In this document: positions 1 to 8,717 of the stretch, piece after piece
How the letters are laid out: each line of letters starts with the position of its first letter
Position numbering within the stretch: the stretch's first letter is position 1
Assembly (NCBI RefSeq): GCF_004023625.1
Contig: NZ_ML137708.1
Span: 343,262-407,261 of the forward strand
DNA length: 64,000 nucleotides
Reading direction: 5' to 3'
Origin: Streptomyces cavernae
GTDB taxonomy: Bacteria > Actinomycetota > Actinomycetes > Streptomycetales > Streptomycetaceae
Position numbers and translations under genes: made by a program
Notes under the pieces: model-generated
The model's database searches: none
Seen by the model: the letters and a program-made list of their open reading frames with translations, nothing else
What the model was told of the DNA's origin: nothing

Positions 1-233
1 CCCACGATGACGGTGGCCGGTTCGACGACGGGCTTCAGTACCTGTCCCTGGATTCCCTGCTGAGCTGGACCGCACGGGCACTGTCCGAAGGGTCCGTCAC
101 GGATCTGCTGGACTGGGTGCTCACTACGGACGAGGACGGATTCTTGGACTGGGAGGACGCGGATGCGGAGTGGGACGAGGTGTCGGTGGTCTGGGACATG
201 ACGGAACTCCAGCGCCGCTACGGACCGCTGTGA
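1..233 (+). CDS. Hypothetical protein, C-terminal fragment (5' end outside window)
   Basis: An open frame enters from the left edge (first full codon at base 3) and ends at a TGA. About 76 residues are visible, strongly acidic and rich in Trp and Asp, with runs such as DWVLTTDEDG, FLDWEDADAEW and WDMTELQRRYGPL. Codon use is typical of a GC-rich actinomycete gene. No family was recognised. It is followed about 260 bp later by another gene on the same strand, so no operon link is evident. Confidence 0.6.
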   Translation, partial: HDDGGRFDDGLQYLSLDSLLSWTARALSEGSVTDLLDWVLTTDEDGFLDWEDADAEWDEVSVVWDMTELQRRYGPL

Positions 234-497
234 CCGCACGTGACGCATCCCCGGAGGTGACCTCCGGGGGTGCGGATGCGAGGGAAGCGGTGGAGCTGCT
301 TTCCGGAGGATCGGGAACCGGTCCCGCCGGGCTCGGAAGGCGCCCACGAGGGTTCGGCCGAGGCCTTGGCGGGATGGGGATCGTCAAGGGTGATGCCCCC
401 TGCGGTAGAGCTGGGTCACTGGGGCTGGGGCGGCTGCGGTGGGTTCGGGGCGGACGATCCGTCGTTTGCCGAGCGCAGGGCCGGATATCCGAACCGT

Positions 498-938
498 ATG
501 GCTGGAGCAAGCGACAAGACACCGAACGGACAGTCGTCGACCGTGAACGCGCGAGCGGCGAAGAAGACCGTGACCGAAGGAGCCGCGGCACCTGCGAAGA
601 AGGCGCAGCAGGCCGGTGGCGAGGCGGTGAAGAACGCCGGGGACGCCGCGGGCGCAGCCGGACGCGGCGGCAAGGAAGTCCTGGCGGGCCTCGGCGGAGC
701 GGCGTCGGAGAAGGCCCGGGAAGCGGCGCGGACGGTGCAGGGCACCGTGGCGTCGGCCGCCGGGCAGACGGTCGGAAAGGCCGGCCTGGCCTGGACACTC
801 CTGAAGGCCAGGAAGGTCGCGGCGGCCGCCGCCGGCGCGGGGACCGCCACTGTGGTCCTCTGCTCCTACACGCTGGGCCGTCGTGCGGGTCTCAGGCAGC
901 GTGGACCGCTCTCCCGACTCAGCGGCGGCCGTCTCTGA
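498..938 (+). CDS. Small Ala/Lys-rich membrane-anchored hypothetical protein
   Basis: This 146-residue protein has an N-terminal two thirds that is low-complexity and helical (Ala, Gly, Lys, Glu; KKAQQAGGEAVKNAG-like), resembling phasin- or late-embryogenesis-type amphipathic helices. A single hydrophobic segment follows near residues 111-130 (VAAAAAGAGTATVVLCSYTL), then a basic tail. The frame is open from an ATG at 270, but the stretch before 498 has no coding character, so the ATG at 498 is preferred. No strong ribosome site is visible. A strong hairpin lies about 40 bp after the stop. Function is unknown; it may be a helical membrane-tethered protein. Confidence 0.55.
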   Translation: MAGASDKTPNGQSSTVNARAAKKTVTEGAAAPAKKAQQAGGEAVKNAGDAAGAAGRGGKEVLAGLGGAASEKAREAARTVQGTVASAAGQTVGKAGLAWTLLKARKVAAAAAGAGTATVVLCSYTLGRRAGLRQRGPLSRLSGGRL

Positions 939-976
939 GCAGAGGGACGCCGTCGAGACAACCTCTGGAGAAGCGT

Positions 977-1009
977 GGGCCCGCCGGAGCTTTCCGCTCC
1001 GGCGGGCCC
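977..1009 (+). terminator. Perfect GC-rich hairpin terminator
   Basis: The 14-bp arms GGGCCCGCCGGAGC and GCTCCGGCGGGCCC flank a 5-nt loop. It lies just after the small membrane protein gene and before the EEP gene. No U-tract follows, as is common for Streptomyces terminators. Confidence 0.7.
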
Positions 1010-1152
1010 GGCCGCTTGTGCGCCGCAGGACGGCCGTGCCCAGTTCGTGCGGTGTGCGGAGCTGTCGATGGGCGGTCCCGAGATCAGTGACGGCACGTAC
1101 GCTCTGCACATGGGTGATCAGAGACGGGCGGAGGGCGTGGGTGCTGCCTCGG

Positions 1153-2238
1153 ATGTCTGACGACGACACGCCGTCCGGCACGGAGGCCGCCGACAGGAAG
1201 AGGACCGTCACGACAGCCGGGCGCGACGAGGCAGACTCGGCCCGGCGGTGCGCCGGCCTCTTTCGGCGGGAGGGCCGGCAACGAGAGGTGAAGGGGCGAA
1301 CGGCGTGGACACGCGGGCGCGTTACCGGCGTCTGCGCCCTGCTGGTTGCACTCGTCCTGCTGTTCCCCTCCGTGGTGCCCAACGCGGTCTGGAACCTGGG
1401 GAGCCTGGTGGAGAACTTCCTTCCCTGGCTCGGAGTCACGATCGCGCCGCTGCTCGCCCTGGCCGTCCTGCGCCGTTCGGCGATCGCCCTGCTCGCGCTC
1501 CTCACCGCGGTGGTCGTGTGGGCCGTCCAGTACGGCCCGTCCCTGCTGCCTCACGACTCCGCGGCGTCACAACACGATCTGACCGTGGTGCAGCACAACG
1601 CGAGCGACGAGAACGCGAACCCGTCGGACACCGCGCGGACGATCAGCGCCGCCGGACCCGACCTCATCGCCCTCGAAGAACTGACCGAGCCCGCCCTGTC
1701 CGCCTACGAGGACGCGTTCACAACACGCTACCCGCACCATGCCGTCGTCGGCACCGTCGGACTCTGGTCACGGTATCCGCTGGTGGACACGGTGGCGGCG
1801 GACATCAAACCCAAGACGGTGGAGGGGGATTGGAGCCGGGGTCTCCGGGCGACCGTGCGTATCGCTCCGCGGCGCGACATCGCCGTGTACGTGGCACACC
1901 TGCCCTCGGTCAGGATCAGGCCGGCCAACGGTTTCGACACACGGTGGCGCGACGAGAGCGCGGCGCTGCTGGGCGAGCACATCGCGGCGGACACGACGGG
2001 CACGGTGATCCTTATGGGCGATCTCAACGGAACGCCACGGGACCGTGGTCTCACCCCCCTCACCTCACAACTGCTCTCCCCTGACGAGGCTTTCGAGTTC
2101 AGCTGGCCCACGGCATTCCCCGTCGCCCGCATCGACCAGGTCCTGGGCCGCGGGGCCACCGTCACGGACCTGTGGACGCTCCCGGCGACCGGCAGCGATC
2201 ACCTGCCGCTCGCCGCTCACATCAAGCTGACACACTGA
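1153..2238 (+). CDS. Membrane-anchored endonuclease/exonuclease/phosphatase (EEP) family protein
   Basis: The 361-residue protein has a basic cytoplasmic start, then two or three transmembrane helices (about residues 60-135, including VTGVCALLVALVLLFPSVV and LLALLTAVVVWAVQYG), then an EEP (DNase I-like) domain probably outside the membrane. EEP landmarks are present in order: QHNASDEN near the domain start, a metal-binding Glu in ALEELTEP, GDLNGTP, and the closing GSDHLPL with Asp-His. This matches the family of membrane-anchored EEP proteins near vancomycin-like clusters in Streptomyces, whose substrate is not established. The ATG at 1153 is chosen because the upstream open frame is Arg/Ser-rich and covers the preceding terminator. 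A terminator hairpin follows the stop. Confidence 0.8.
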   Translation: MSDDDTPSGTEAADRKRTVTTAGRDEADSARRCAGLFRREGRQREVKGRTAWTRGRVTGVCALLVALVLLFPSVVPNAVWNLGSLVENFLPWLGVTIAPLLALAVLRRSAIALLALLTAVVVWAVQYGPSLLPHDSAASQHDLTVVQHNASDENANPSDTARTISAAGPDLIALEELTEPALSAYEDAFTTRYPHHAVVGTVGLWSRYPLVDTVAADIKPKTVEGDWSRGLRATVRIAPRRDIAVYVAHLPSVRIRPANGFDTRWRDESAALLGEHIAADTTGTVILMGDLNGTPRDRGLTPLTSQLLSPDEAFEFSWPTAFPVARIDQVLGRGATVTDLWTLPATGSDHLPLAAHIKLTH

Positions 2239-2244
2239 CATGCC

Positions 2245-2279
2245 GAAGGGCGGCCGCCCGGAATCGACGACCGCCCTTC
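2245..2279. terminator. Bidirectional terminator between convergent genes
   Basis: The arms GAAGGGCGG and CCGCCCTTC flank a 17-nt loop, between the EEP gene on the plus strand and the DUF1996 gene on the minus strand. Confidence 0.65.
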
Positions 2280-2325
2280 TGCGTCCGACCCAGCCTCACC
2301 CGGTTTCAGTGCGGCGGGACTTGTG

Positions 2326-3804
2326 TCAGGCGCACTTACGTCCGGTGTTGATGCACTGGACCATCTTCTGCGTCACCTTCCCGTCGAAGACGTTGATGAA
2401 GTCGTCGTGGTCGGTGATCGGCTTGTGCGCCTGCTCGGGGAAGCCGTCCACCGCGAAGAACGGACGGGTCTTGCCGTTGTCCTTCACGCTGGGCGCGTCC
2501 ACGTCGTACACCAGGCGGTGCACCAGCTGCGGAATGGCCTTGAAGCCGCTCGGGCAGTTGCCGGCCGCGTTGGCGAAGGCCACGTGGGTACGGTGGTTGG
2601 CGCTGTCGATGTTCTTGCCGTCCCAGCAGCTCTGGTACTTGAAGGTGCGCACCACGTCGCTGCCCGACGGGCAGAGGGGGTACTTGTCCTTCAGCTGCAC
2701 CTTGTTCTCGAAGCCGGTGCAGCTCCAGGAGGCGTTGGCGTTGGCCGGGCCGTTGGTGAAGGCCTTGGCGTCACCGGTGATGATGCGCAGGAACTTCGGC
2801 ATCGCCACCACCTTGCCGCGCGGGCTGCCGACGAAGGTCAGCGTGGAGGACTTGGCCGTCAGGATGCGTCCGACGTTGCCCTCGGCGCCGCCGCCCAGCT
2901 TGTCGGCGTCGAACTCCTTGGTGCCGTCCTGCAGGCGTATCACCGGCCAGTAGTAGGACGACTTGTCGCCCTTGTTCTGGCAACTGGTGTTGGCCTTGGC
3001 GAAGTCCTGGTCGCTGGAGAAGGCGTCGTTGTCCTGGTTGCCGACGTAGTCGTGCACGTGGTGTGCGCCGTTGGTGACACCGGGCGCGACGATGACGTTG
3101 TCGCTGTTGTACAGCTTGTTCTTGTTCACGCCGCACTTGGTGGTGAAGACACCCTTGGACGCGTTGCCCGCCCTGCGCGGCGGCGCGGCCACATTGGGCT
3201 TGACCTTCGTGATGTCCACGTAGTCGGCGGCCACGGGTCCGCTGATGGCCTGGCCCCCACCGGCGTTGCCGCCGCCCTGGTTGCCACCCTGGTTGTTGCC
3301 GCCCTGGTTGTTGCCGCCCTGGCCGGCGTTGGTGTTGTTGCCGGTGGCGCGGAGCGTGCACGCGGCCAGGGCGTCGAGGCCCTGCGGCTTGGCGCCGACG
3401 CGTCCGATGGCGATGACGATCCGGTCGATCGTCGCCTTCCGCTTGTCCTTCAGCGGGCCGACGATCGCGTTCTGGGCGAAGTTGGGGTCCTGCTGGATCG
3501 CCCGCTGGGAAGTGGAGAGGCGCTGGTACGCCTCGGAAATCTGCTTGTCGAGCAGCGCCAGTTCCTTGTCGACCTGGGCCTTGGCCTGGGCGGGAACCGA
3601 CTTCAGCTGCTGGCCGACGTCAGGGCAGTCGATGGTGGAGGTACCGGCCGCCTGCGCCTGATTCTGGGCTGCGCCCTTGGAGGTTTCGTCGGCCGAGGCG
3701 TAGATGTTGACCGCCACCAGCCCACCGGCTCCGATGGCCAGTGCGGCCGCCGCACCTACCGCCCGACGGGCAGTGTTCGATCTCTTTCGCGTGTTGCGTC
3801 TCAT
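2326..3804 (-). CDS. Secreted DUF1996 domain protein
   Basis: This 492-residue protein begins with a basic n-region, a hydrophobic segment (about residues 17-33) and an Ala-x-Ala-like cleavage region, so it is probably exported. A Gln/Lys-rich helical stretch (about 60-150) contains six or more heptad-like repeats. A low-complexity Asn/Gly/Gln linker follows ([14 protein letters not shown], about 168-188). The C-terminal half is DUF1996, recognised by HHVHDYVGN, a long cysteine-containing core, the [19 protein letters not shown] block and a cysteine-rich end. DUF1996 occurs in fungal and actinobacterial secreted proteins, and its role is unknown. The start is supported by an AGAGAGG ribosome site five to six bases upstream of the ATG. 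It is a single gene. Confidence 0.85.
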   Translation of the reverse strand: MRRNTRKRSNTARRAVGAAAALAIGAGGLVAVNIYASADETSKGAAQNQAQAAGTSTIDCPDVGQQLKSVPAQAKAQVDKELALLDKQISEAYQRLSTSQRAIQQDPNFAQNAIVGPLKDKRKATIDRIVIAIGRVGAKPQGLDALAACTLRATGNNTNAGQGGNNQGGNNQGGNQGGGNAGGGQAISGPVAADYVDITKVKPNVAAPPRRAGNASKGVFTTKCGVNKNKLYNSDNVIVAPGVTNGAHHVHDYVGNQDNDAFSSDQDFAKANTSCQNKGDKSSYYWPVIRLQDGTKEFDADKLGGGAEGNVGRILTAKSSTLTFVGSPRGKVVAMPKFLRIITGDAKAFTNGPANANASWSCTGFENKVQLKDKYPLCPSGSDVVRTFKYQSCWDGKNIDSANHRTHVAFANAAGNCPSGFKAIPQLVHRLVYDVDAPSVKDNGKTRPFFAVDGFPEQAHKPITDHDDFINVFDGKVTQKMVQCINTGRKCA

Positions 3805-4072
3805 CAGGCCTCTCTGAACTTCTCCGGTCGGCAGGACTTCCGGCTTGGGGCTACGCCCGCCTTTCGATACGGATGAGGCCGCGGAATGTTCAGCGAATTC
3901 TCAGGTTCATAGTTTCCTCCAGCCGCAAATGGCACATTGACCGTCAACTCTCGCTGGACACACAGGAATCGCCCAAGCACGGCGAAATCGCGGAATGCAC
4001 CCGGGCCTCGGTGAGCCGACACGCGACCCGCCCGGTGATCTCCGCCACTGCTCCCCCACTGCCGACACTTCC

Positions 4073-4107
4073 TGGACGACCGTCCACATATACTGGACAC
4101 CTGTCCA
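4073..4107. promoter_or_regulatory. Two tandem TetR-type operators before DUF1304-tetR
   Basis: Two 14-bp palindromes are seen: TGGACGACCGTCCA (4073-4086) and TGGACACCTGTCCA (4094-4107), arms TGGACR/YGTCCA. Their centres are 21 bp apart, two helical turns, so two repressor dimers could bind the same DNA face. They end 18 bp before the DUF1304 start. Binding by the TetR protein encoded second in this operon is inferred (autoregulation). Confidence 0.65.
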
Positions 4108-4125
4108 AGAAACGGAGTCGGTTCA

Positions 4126-4488
4126 ATGGAAGCGGTCGCGAACGTTCTGGTCGGTCTGGTGGCTGCCCTGCACGTGTACATCCTCGTTCTGGAGATGTTC
4201 CTGTGGGAGCGGAAGCCGGGGCGGGCACTGCACGGGTTCGACCCGGAGATGGCCAAGGCCACCGCGGCCCTGGCCGCCAACCAGGGCCTCTACAACGGGT
4301 TCCTCGCGGCGGGGCTCGTGTGGGGACTGGTCGCCGGGGATCCGACCGGCTTCCGGGTGCAGGTGTTCTTCCTGGTGTGCGTGATCGTCGCCGGTCTCTA
4401 CGGCGCCGCCACCGCGAACACGCGCATCCTCTTCGCCCAGGCCTTCCCGGGCGCCCTCGCCCTGGCCGCCCTGCTCGTCGCGCAGTGA
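4126..4488 (+). CDS. DUF1304 family membrane protein
   Basis: This 120-residue protein has four predicted transmembrane helices. The N-terminal HVYILVLEMFLWERKPG and central AANQGLYNGFLAAGLVWGL are the hallmarks of DUF1304, a family of small integral membrane proteins of unknown function. The ATG has a GGAG ribosome site about nine bases upstream. The stop overlaps the next gene's GTG start (GTGA), so translation is coupled to the TetR regulator. Two palindromic operators lie directly upstream. The pairing suggests a small stress- or compound-inducible membrane protein, but no ligand can be inferred. Confidence 0.85.
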   Translation: MEAVANVLVGLVAALHVYILVLEMFLWERKPGRALHGFDPEMAKATAALAANQGLYNGFLAAGLVWGLVAGDPTGFRVQVFFLVCVIVAGLYGAATANTRILFAQAFPGALALAALLVAQ

Positions 4489-5042
4489 CCGCCCAAGCCG
4501 ACCCCCGCGCCGAACGCACCCGCGCCAAGCTGCGCCGCGCGCTCCTCGAGGAGTGTTCCGAGCAACCGCTGGAGGCGGTCAGCGTCGCGACGCTGGTGCG
4601 CCGGGCGGGAGTCGGACGCGCCACGTTCTATGTGCACTACGCCGACCTCGAGGACCTGGCGGTCGACGCCTGTGCCGATGTCGTCCGGGAAGCGGTCGAC
4701 GCGCTGCACGCGTGGCGCGGCCGGCCCGACCCGGTGCAACCGCCGCCCGCCCTGCTGGCGTTCTTCGCCGGGCTGCCCCCGCACGCGGACCTGTACCGCA
4801 CCCTGCTGCGCCCGGGCGGCTCCGGCCCGCTCGGCCATGTGCTCAACCGGGACCTGCGTGCCCGCAGTCTCGCCGAACGCAGCCTCGTCGGCGCACCCGA
4901 CCCGGAACTGATCGCCTCCGCGGTGGCGGCCGCCTTCGCGGGCGTGCTCGCCGACTGGCTGCACGGCCTGATCGACGGCACCCCCGAACAAGTCGCCCAG
5001 CAGGCCTGGCAGTTGCTCGTCGCCCTGCACAGGAGCCGCTAA
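4485..5042 (+). CDS. TetR family transcriptional regulator
   Basis: The 185-residue regulator has an N-terminal helix-turn-helix (about residues 10-56) ending in the typical AGVGRATFYVHYADLEDL recognition and boundary helix. A helical ligand domain follows, with TetR_C-like features (LLAFFAGLPPHADLYRTLL). The chosen start is the GTG that overlaps the DUF1304 stop; a longer frame exists upstream but would read through DUF1304 out of frame. It probably represses its own operon through the two TGGAC palindromes upstream. A strong hairpin terminator follows. Confidence 0.85.
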   Translation: MTAQADPRAERTRAKLRRALLEECSEQPLEAVSVATLVRRAGVGRATFYVHYADLEDLAVDACADVVREAVDALHAWRGRPDPVQPPPALLAFFAGLPPHADLYRTLLRPGGSGPLGHVLNRDLRARSLAERSLVGAPDPELIASAVAAAFAGVLADWLHGLIDGTPEQVAQQAWQLLVALHRSR

Positions 5043-5112
5043 GCGCCCCCAACAAGCAGAGGTCTCGGCGCCTGGAGGTCGCGGAGAGTATCACCGCCGG
5101 AGGACGGCAAAG

Positions 5113-5157
5113 CGCCCCTGGTGCCGCCGCGAAGAACCGGCGGCGGCGCCAGGGGCG
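5113..5157. terminator. Strong hairpin between convergent tetR and GH30 genes
   Basis: The 17-bp arms (5113-5129 with 5141-5157; one G-U pair, otherwise perfect) flank an 11-nt loop. It lies between the tetR stop and the GH30 stop and can serve both strands. Confidence 0.75.
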
Positions 5158-5195
5158 TCGGGCGGGCGACGCCCGCTACGGCTGGGTCGTCCGGC

Positions 5196-7271
5196 CTACG
5201 AGCCGGACCTGTCGGTCACATCGGTCACCGTCCAGCGCTGGTTGGCGCCGGAGTTGGGCTCCCACACGCCGACTGCGGCTCCGTCGTTGCTCGCCTGACC
5301 GCCGACTTCCAGGAGCCGTCCGGTGGCGGCGTTGACGAGGGTCCAGGTGCCGTCACCGGTCGTCGACAGGATCCACTGGGCGGCCTCGTCCCGGCTGCCC
5401 TTGTCGGGCTCGAGGACCGCGGCGCCGTTCCGGACGGCGAGACGCTTGCCTTCCACCGGGTTGGCGAACACGTACCGCTGCAGACTGCCGGTGTGGCCCT
5501 TGATCTGCTTCACCTGCCACTGCTGACCCGCCGCGGGCGTGCCGGCGCTCGCGGTCCTGATGACCAGGCTCGTACCGTTGTCGGCGACTGTCAGCGTCTT
5601 GCCGCTCTGCACGCCGGTCAGCTGGTAGGTGTGGCCCTTGCGCAGCAGGCGGGCGTCCTTCGCGACGCCGGACACACCCTTGACGAGGAAGGAGGTCACG
5701 GACTGGGCCGGCACGGTGAACGTGGCCTGGTTGCCGGTGACCCTGACGGGGTCGTGGCGCTCCAGCTTGCCTCCGGCGCTGGTCACCACGGGGGTGACGG
5801 TCGCGCTCCGGGCGATCTTGCCGAACTTGGACAGGTCGACCGTGACCGTGCGTTCGGCGGTGGTGCTGTTGACGTGGACGACGGTGGCGCGGTCCCCGCT
5901 CTTGGAGACGGCTGCGGCGCTGGAGGTGTCGTCCACCTTCACCAGGCGGTCGCCGGGCTTGATGTAGTGGGTGAAGTTCCGGGCCGTGTCGAACTTGGTG
6001 TTCGTGCGGATCGGGCAGGTCTCGAGGGTGTCCTGGGAGGTGCAGCTGAACGGGAGCTGGATGCTTCCCCAGTTGCCGCCCTTGGCGGACTCACCGCCCG
6101 GCTTCATGTTGTCGTAGTCCTCGACGGGCTGCCAGAACACCCAGGCGCGGGGCTCCAGTTCGCGCAGGTCGTCGACGATGCGCTGGGCGAGGCCGAGACC
6201 GGGCCGCATGTCCGTGAAGCTCTGGCCGTCTCCCCAGTCGCCCTCGACCTCGCTCATCCACAGCGGCTTGTCCGCCGCCTTGGCGAGGTCGCGCACGGTG
6301 GTGCGCTGACCGGTGCCGTAGGTGTGGACGTTCATCTGGTCGACTTCGGCGCGCACCTCGGGCGAGTAGGCCCGCCAGTTGGTGGCGAAGGTGCCGGGGT
6401 TGGTCTCGTCCATGGCCGAGATCTTCGCCTTGGTGCGGGACTTGTCCAGCTCGGCCGCGAGCGCGGTGACCACCTTCGTCTGGAGCACGGGGCCCATGTG
6501 CGCCCCTTCCTGACGGCCGCCGACCGGCTCACCGTCGGCTCCGAGGCGGGTGCCCCAGTAGTTGGTGTTGGGCTCGTTGAACGGGTCGAGGGTGTCGACC
6601 TTGATCTTGTGGGCCTTCTCCAGCCGCTCTGTGGCGCCCACCAGGTAGGCGGCGAAGTCGTCGATGGACTCGGTCTTCAGCTGGTCGGCATTGGAGTCGA
6701 AGCCGCCGGAGACATAGCCGCTGACCGTCATGAACCACGGCGGGGAGTTGCTGAACGCCTCCCAGTGGTCGATGTCCTTCTTGATGCGGTCCACCCACCA
6801 GCGCTGGGTCGCGTCCGCCTTCGGGTTCCAGTCGGCCGCGTCGTCGGCGCTCCACCAGTCGGTGTCCTCGCGCGTGGTGCCCGCAGGGGCCTTCCACCAG
6901 CCCTCGACCGCACCGCCCGCGCGCAGGTAGTCCTTCACGTCCGGTGCGTTGCCGCCGCCGATGTTGTAGCGGGCGATGTTCAGTGCGAGACCGTCGTCGC
7001 CGAAGAGCAGCTTGGCCAGCTTCTCCCGTATCTCCTTCGGGTAGTCGCCGGTGGCGTTGGCGAACCACACCAGGCTGGTGCCCCAGCCCTGGAACTTCTC
7101 CTGCTGGTAGGAGGGGTCGGGCCGGACGGTGACGGCCGCGGCCGCGGCCGCCTCCCCGGCCACCCTGGGCTGGGCCGTGGTCGGCGGGGTCATGGCCAGC
7201 ACCGTCCCGGTGGCCAGGGCGGTGACGCCGATGGCTCCGAAGAGCCGTCTCGTGCGGGTGCGGCGTGCCAT
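5196..7271 (-). CDS. Secreted GH30 glycoside hydrolase with C-terminal ricin-type (CBM13) domain, endo-beta-1,6-galactanase-like
   Basis: This 691-residue secreted enzyme has a signal peptide (basic start, hydrophobic core about residues 11-27, Ala-rich cleavage zone). The GH30 (beta/alpha)8 catalytic domain with its side beta-domain spans about residues 45-535. The acid/base Glu is in DPFNEPN (about E233) and the nucleophile Glu in LWMSEVEGDWG (about E341). The pattern resembles GH30 subfamily 5 endo-beta-1,6-galactanases known from Streptomyces, which cut side chains of arabinogalactan. Residues about 545-691 form a beta-trefoil with QxW repeats (GQQWQVK, AAQWILS, NQRWTV). A 16-bp palindrome lies 36 bp upstream of the start, and a divergent LacI gene follows it. 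Subfamily assignment is from memory; the family itself is clear. Confidence 0.85.
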   Translation of the reverse strand: MARRTRTRRLFGAIGVTALATGTVLAMTPPTTAQPRVAGEAAAAAAVTVRPDPSYQQEKFQGWGTSLVWFANATGDYPKEIREKLAKLLFGDDGLALNIARYNIGGGNAPDVKDYLRAGGAVEGWWKAPAGTTREDTDWWSADDAADWNPKADATQRWWVDRIKKDIDHWEAFSNSPPWFMTVSGYVSGGFDSNADQLKTESIDDFAAYLVGATERLEKAHKIKVDTLDPFNEPNTNYWGTRLGADGEPVGGRQEGAHMGPVLQTKVVTALAAELDKSRTKAKISAMDETNPGTFATNWRAYSPEVRAEVDQMNVHTYGTGQRTTVRDLAKAADKPLWMSEVEGDWGDGQSFTDMRPGLGLAQRIVDDLRELEPRAWVFWQPVEDYDNMKPGGESAKGGNWGSIQLPFSCTSQDTLETCPIRTNTKFDTARNFTHYIKPGDRLVKVDDTSSAAAVSKSGDRATVVHVNSTTAERTVTVDLSKFGKIARSATVTPVVTSAGGKLERHDPVRVTGNQATFTVPAQSVTSFLVKGVSGVAKDARLLRKGHTYQLTGVQSGKTLTVADNGTSLVIRTASAGTPAAGQQWQVKQIKGHTGSLQRYVFANPVEGKRLAVRNGAAVLEPDKGSRDEAAQWILSTTGDGTWTLVNAATGRLLEVGGQASNDGAAVGVWEPNSGANQRWTVTDVTDRSGS

Positions 7272-7306
7272 CGATGTGCTCCCAACTGCTTCGTGGTCGC
7301 TTCGGG

Positions 7307-7368
7307 ATGTTTACGCAAACATGACCCTCCGCGAAGCGGCTCCGGGCAGGTAATGTTTGCGTAAACAT
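7307..7368. promoter_or_regulatory. Pair of identical LacI-family operators between GH30 and lacI
   Basis: ATGTTTACGCAAACAT at 7307-7322 and its exact reverse complement ATGTTTGCGTAAACAT at 7353-7368, centres 46 bp apart. The arms ATGTTT/AAACAT with a central CG match LacI-family operator style. One site faces each divergent gene, so the LacI protein probably controls both the galactanase and itself, possibly by looping. Confidence 0.8.
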
Positions 7369-7465
7369 GCAGTGGCGGCATGTCTACACTTCTGACGGCG
7401 GACGGTCAAGAGTCGTCCGAGGTGCCAGAGGGTGCACACGGCGGCGTGGAGACCGAGGAGACCAG

Positions 7466-8560
7466 GTGGACGCAGCGGACAGCACTCCGGCGGCCGTGCC
7501 CCAGCCCCCGGTGCGTACCGGGAGGCGTGCCGCCCGTCGTATGCGAAGCGCGTCCATGGCGGACGTCGCCCGGGTCGCCGGGGTTTCCTCGCAGACCGTC
7601 TCCCGGGTCTCCAACGGCTTTCCCGGGGTGACGGAGGAGACCCGGCGGCGGGTGCTGACGGCGATGACGGAGCTGGGCTACCGGCCCAACAGTGCCGCCC
7701 GGGCGCTCAAGCGGGGCGAGTTCCGCACCATCGGCGTCATCACGTTCACCCTTTCCACCACGGGCAATGTGCGCACCCTCGAGGCGATCGCCACCTCCGC
7801 GGCCGAGGAGGGCTACGCCGTCACCCTGCTGCCCGTCGCCGTCCCCACCCAGGACGAGATGCGCGGCGCGTTCTCCCGCCTGGGAGAGCTCGCCGTCGAC
7901 GCCGTCATCGTCATCATGGAGGTGCATCTGCTGGACGCGGCGACCGTGACCCTGCCGCCCGGCATCCAGGTCGTCGTGGCCGACTCGGACGCCGGTGACC
8001 GCTACAGCGTCGTCGACACCGACCAGGCGGGCGGCGCCCGCGACGCCGTACGGCACCTGCTGGACCTCGGCCACCGCACCGTGTGGCACCTGGCCGGGCC
8101 GGAGGGGTCCTTCGCCGCGCAGCGCCGCGCCGACGCCTGGCGTACCACCCTCACCGCGGCGGGCTGTGTCCCGCCCCCGGTCGTACGGGGCGACTGGTCG
8201 GCCGAGTCCGGCTACCGGGCCGGACTCCGGCTCGCCGAGCAGGAGGACTGCACGGCGGTGTTCGCCGCCAACGACCAGATGGCGCTCGGCCTTCTGCGGG
8301 CCCTGCACGAGCGCGGGAGGCGGGTACCCGAGGACGTCAGCGTCATCGGCTTCGACGACATCCCCGAGGCAGGCTCTTTCCTGCCTCCGCTGACCACCGT
8401 CCACCAGGACTTCGCCGAGGTGGGCCGGCGTTGCGTGGAGGGAGTGCTGCGGCAGATGCGCCAGGAGACGACGGAACACGGCACCACGCTGGTGCCGACG
8501 CGACTGGTGGTGCGTGACAGCACCGCACCTCCACCGGACCCCGAGGCCCGGCAGGCCTGA
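7466..8560 (+). CDS. LacI family transcriptional regulator
   Basis: The 364-residue regulator has a helix-turn-helix (SMADVARVAGVSSQTVSRVSNG, about residues 30-55), a YRPNSAARAL hinge, and a periplasmic-binding-protein-like sensor domain with FDDIPEAGSFLPPLTTVHQD near the end. The GTG at 7466 is preferred because GAGGAG lies five to six bases upstream; the frame is open further upstream but runs across the operator at 7353-7368. It diverges from the GH30 galactanase gene, with one palindrome in front of each, so a galactan-derived sugar is the likely inducer. Confidence 0.88.
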   Translation: MDAADSTPAAVPQPPVRTGRRAARRMRSASMADVARVAGVSSQTVSRVSNGFPGVTEETRRRVLTAMTELGYRPNSAARALKRGEFRTIGVITFTLSTTGNVRTLEAIATSAAEEGYAVTLLPVAVPTQDEMRGAFSRLGELAVDAVIVIMEVHLLDAATVTLPPGIQVVVADSDAGDRYSVVDTDQAGGARDAVRHLLDLGHRTVWHLAGPEGSFAAQRRADAWRTTLTAAGCVPPPVVRGDWSAESGYRAGLRLAEQEDCTAVFAANDQMALGLLRALHERGRRVPEDVSVIGFDDIPEAGSFLPPLTTVHQDFAEVGRRCVEGVLRQMRQETTEHGTTLVPTRLVVRDSTAPPPDPEARQA

Positions 8561-8717
8561 ACCTGAGTGAGGTCACCGCTGTGGCGGTGTCGAGCGGCGC
8601 CGACACCCGAGCGGACCTGGCGACGGCGCACTGTCCGCATCGGGCAGAGCGTCAGGGCTCGTTGCTCGGTAAGGCGGCGTCAGGTCCGGGACGGCTCCGC
8701 TGCCGTGATCACACCGG

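Noticed and set aside
124..1505. Long minus-strand open frames across the first 1.5 kb
   Set aside because: They are antisense to the partial gene, the small membrane protein and the EEP gene, have Arg/Pro/Ser-rich low-complexity content and no ribosome sites; typical GC-rich shadows.
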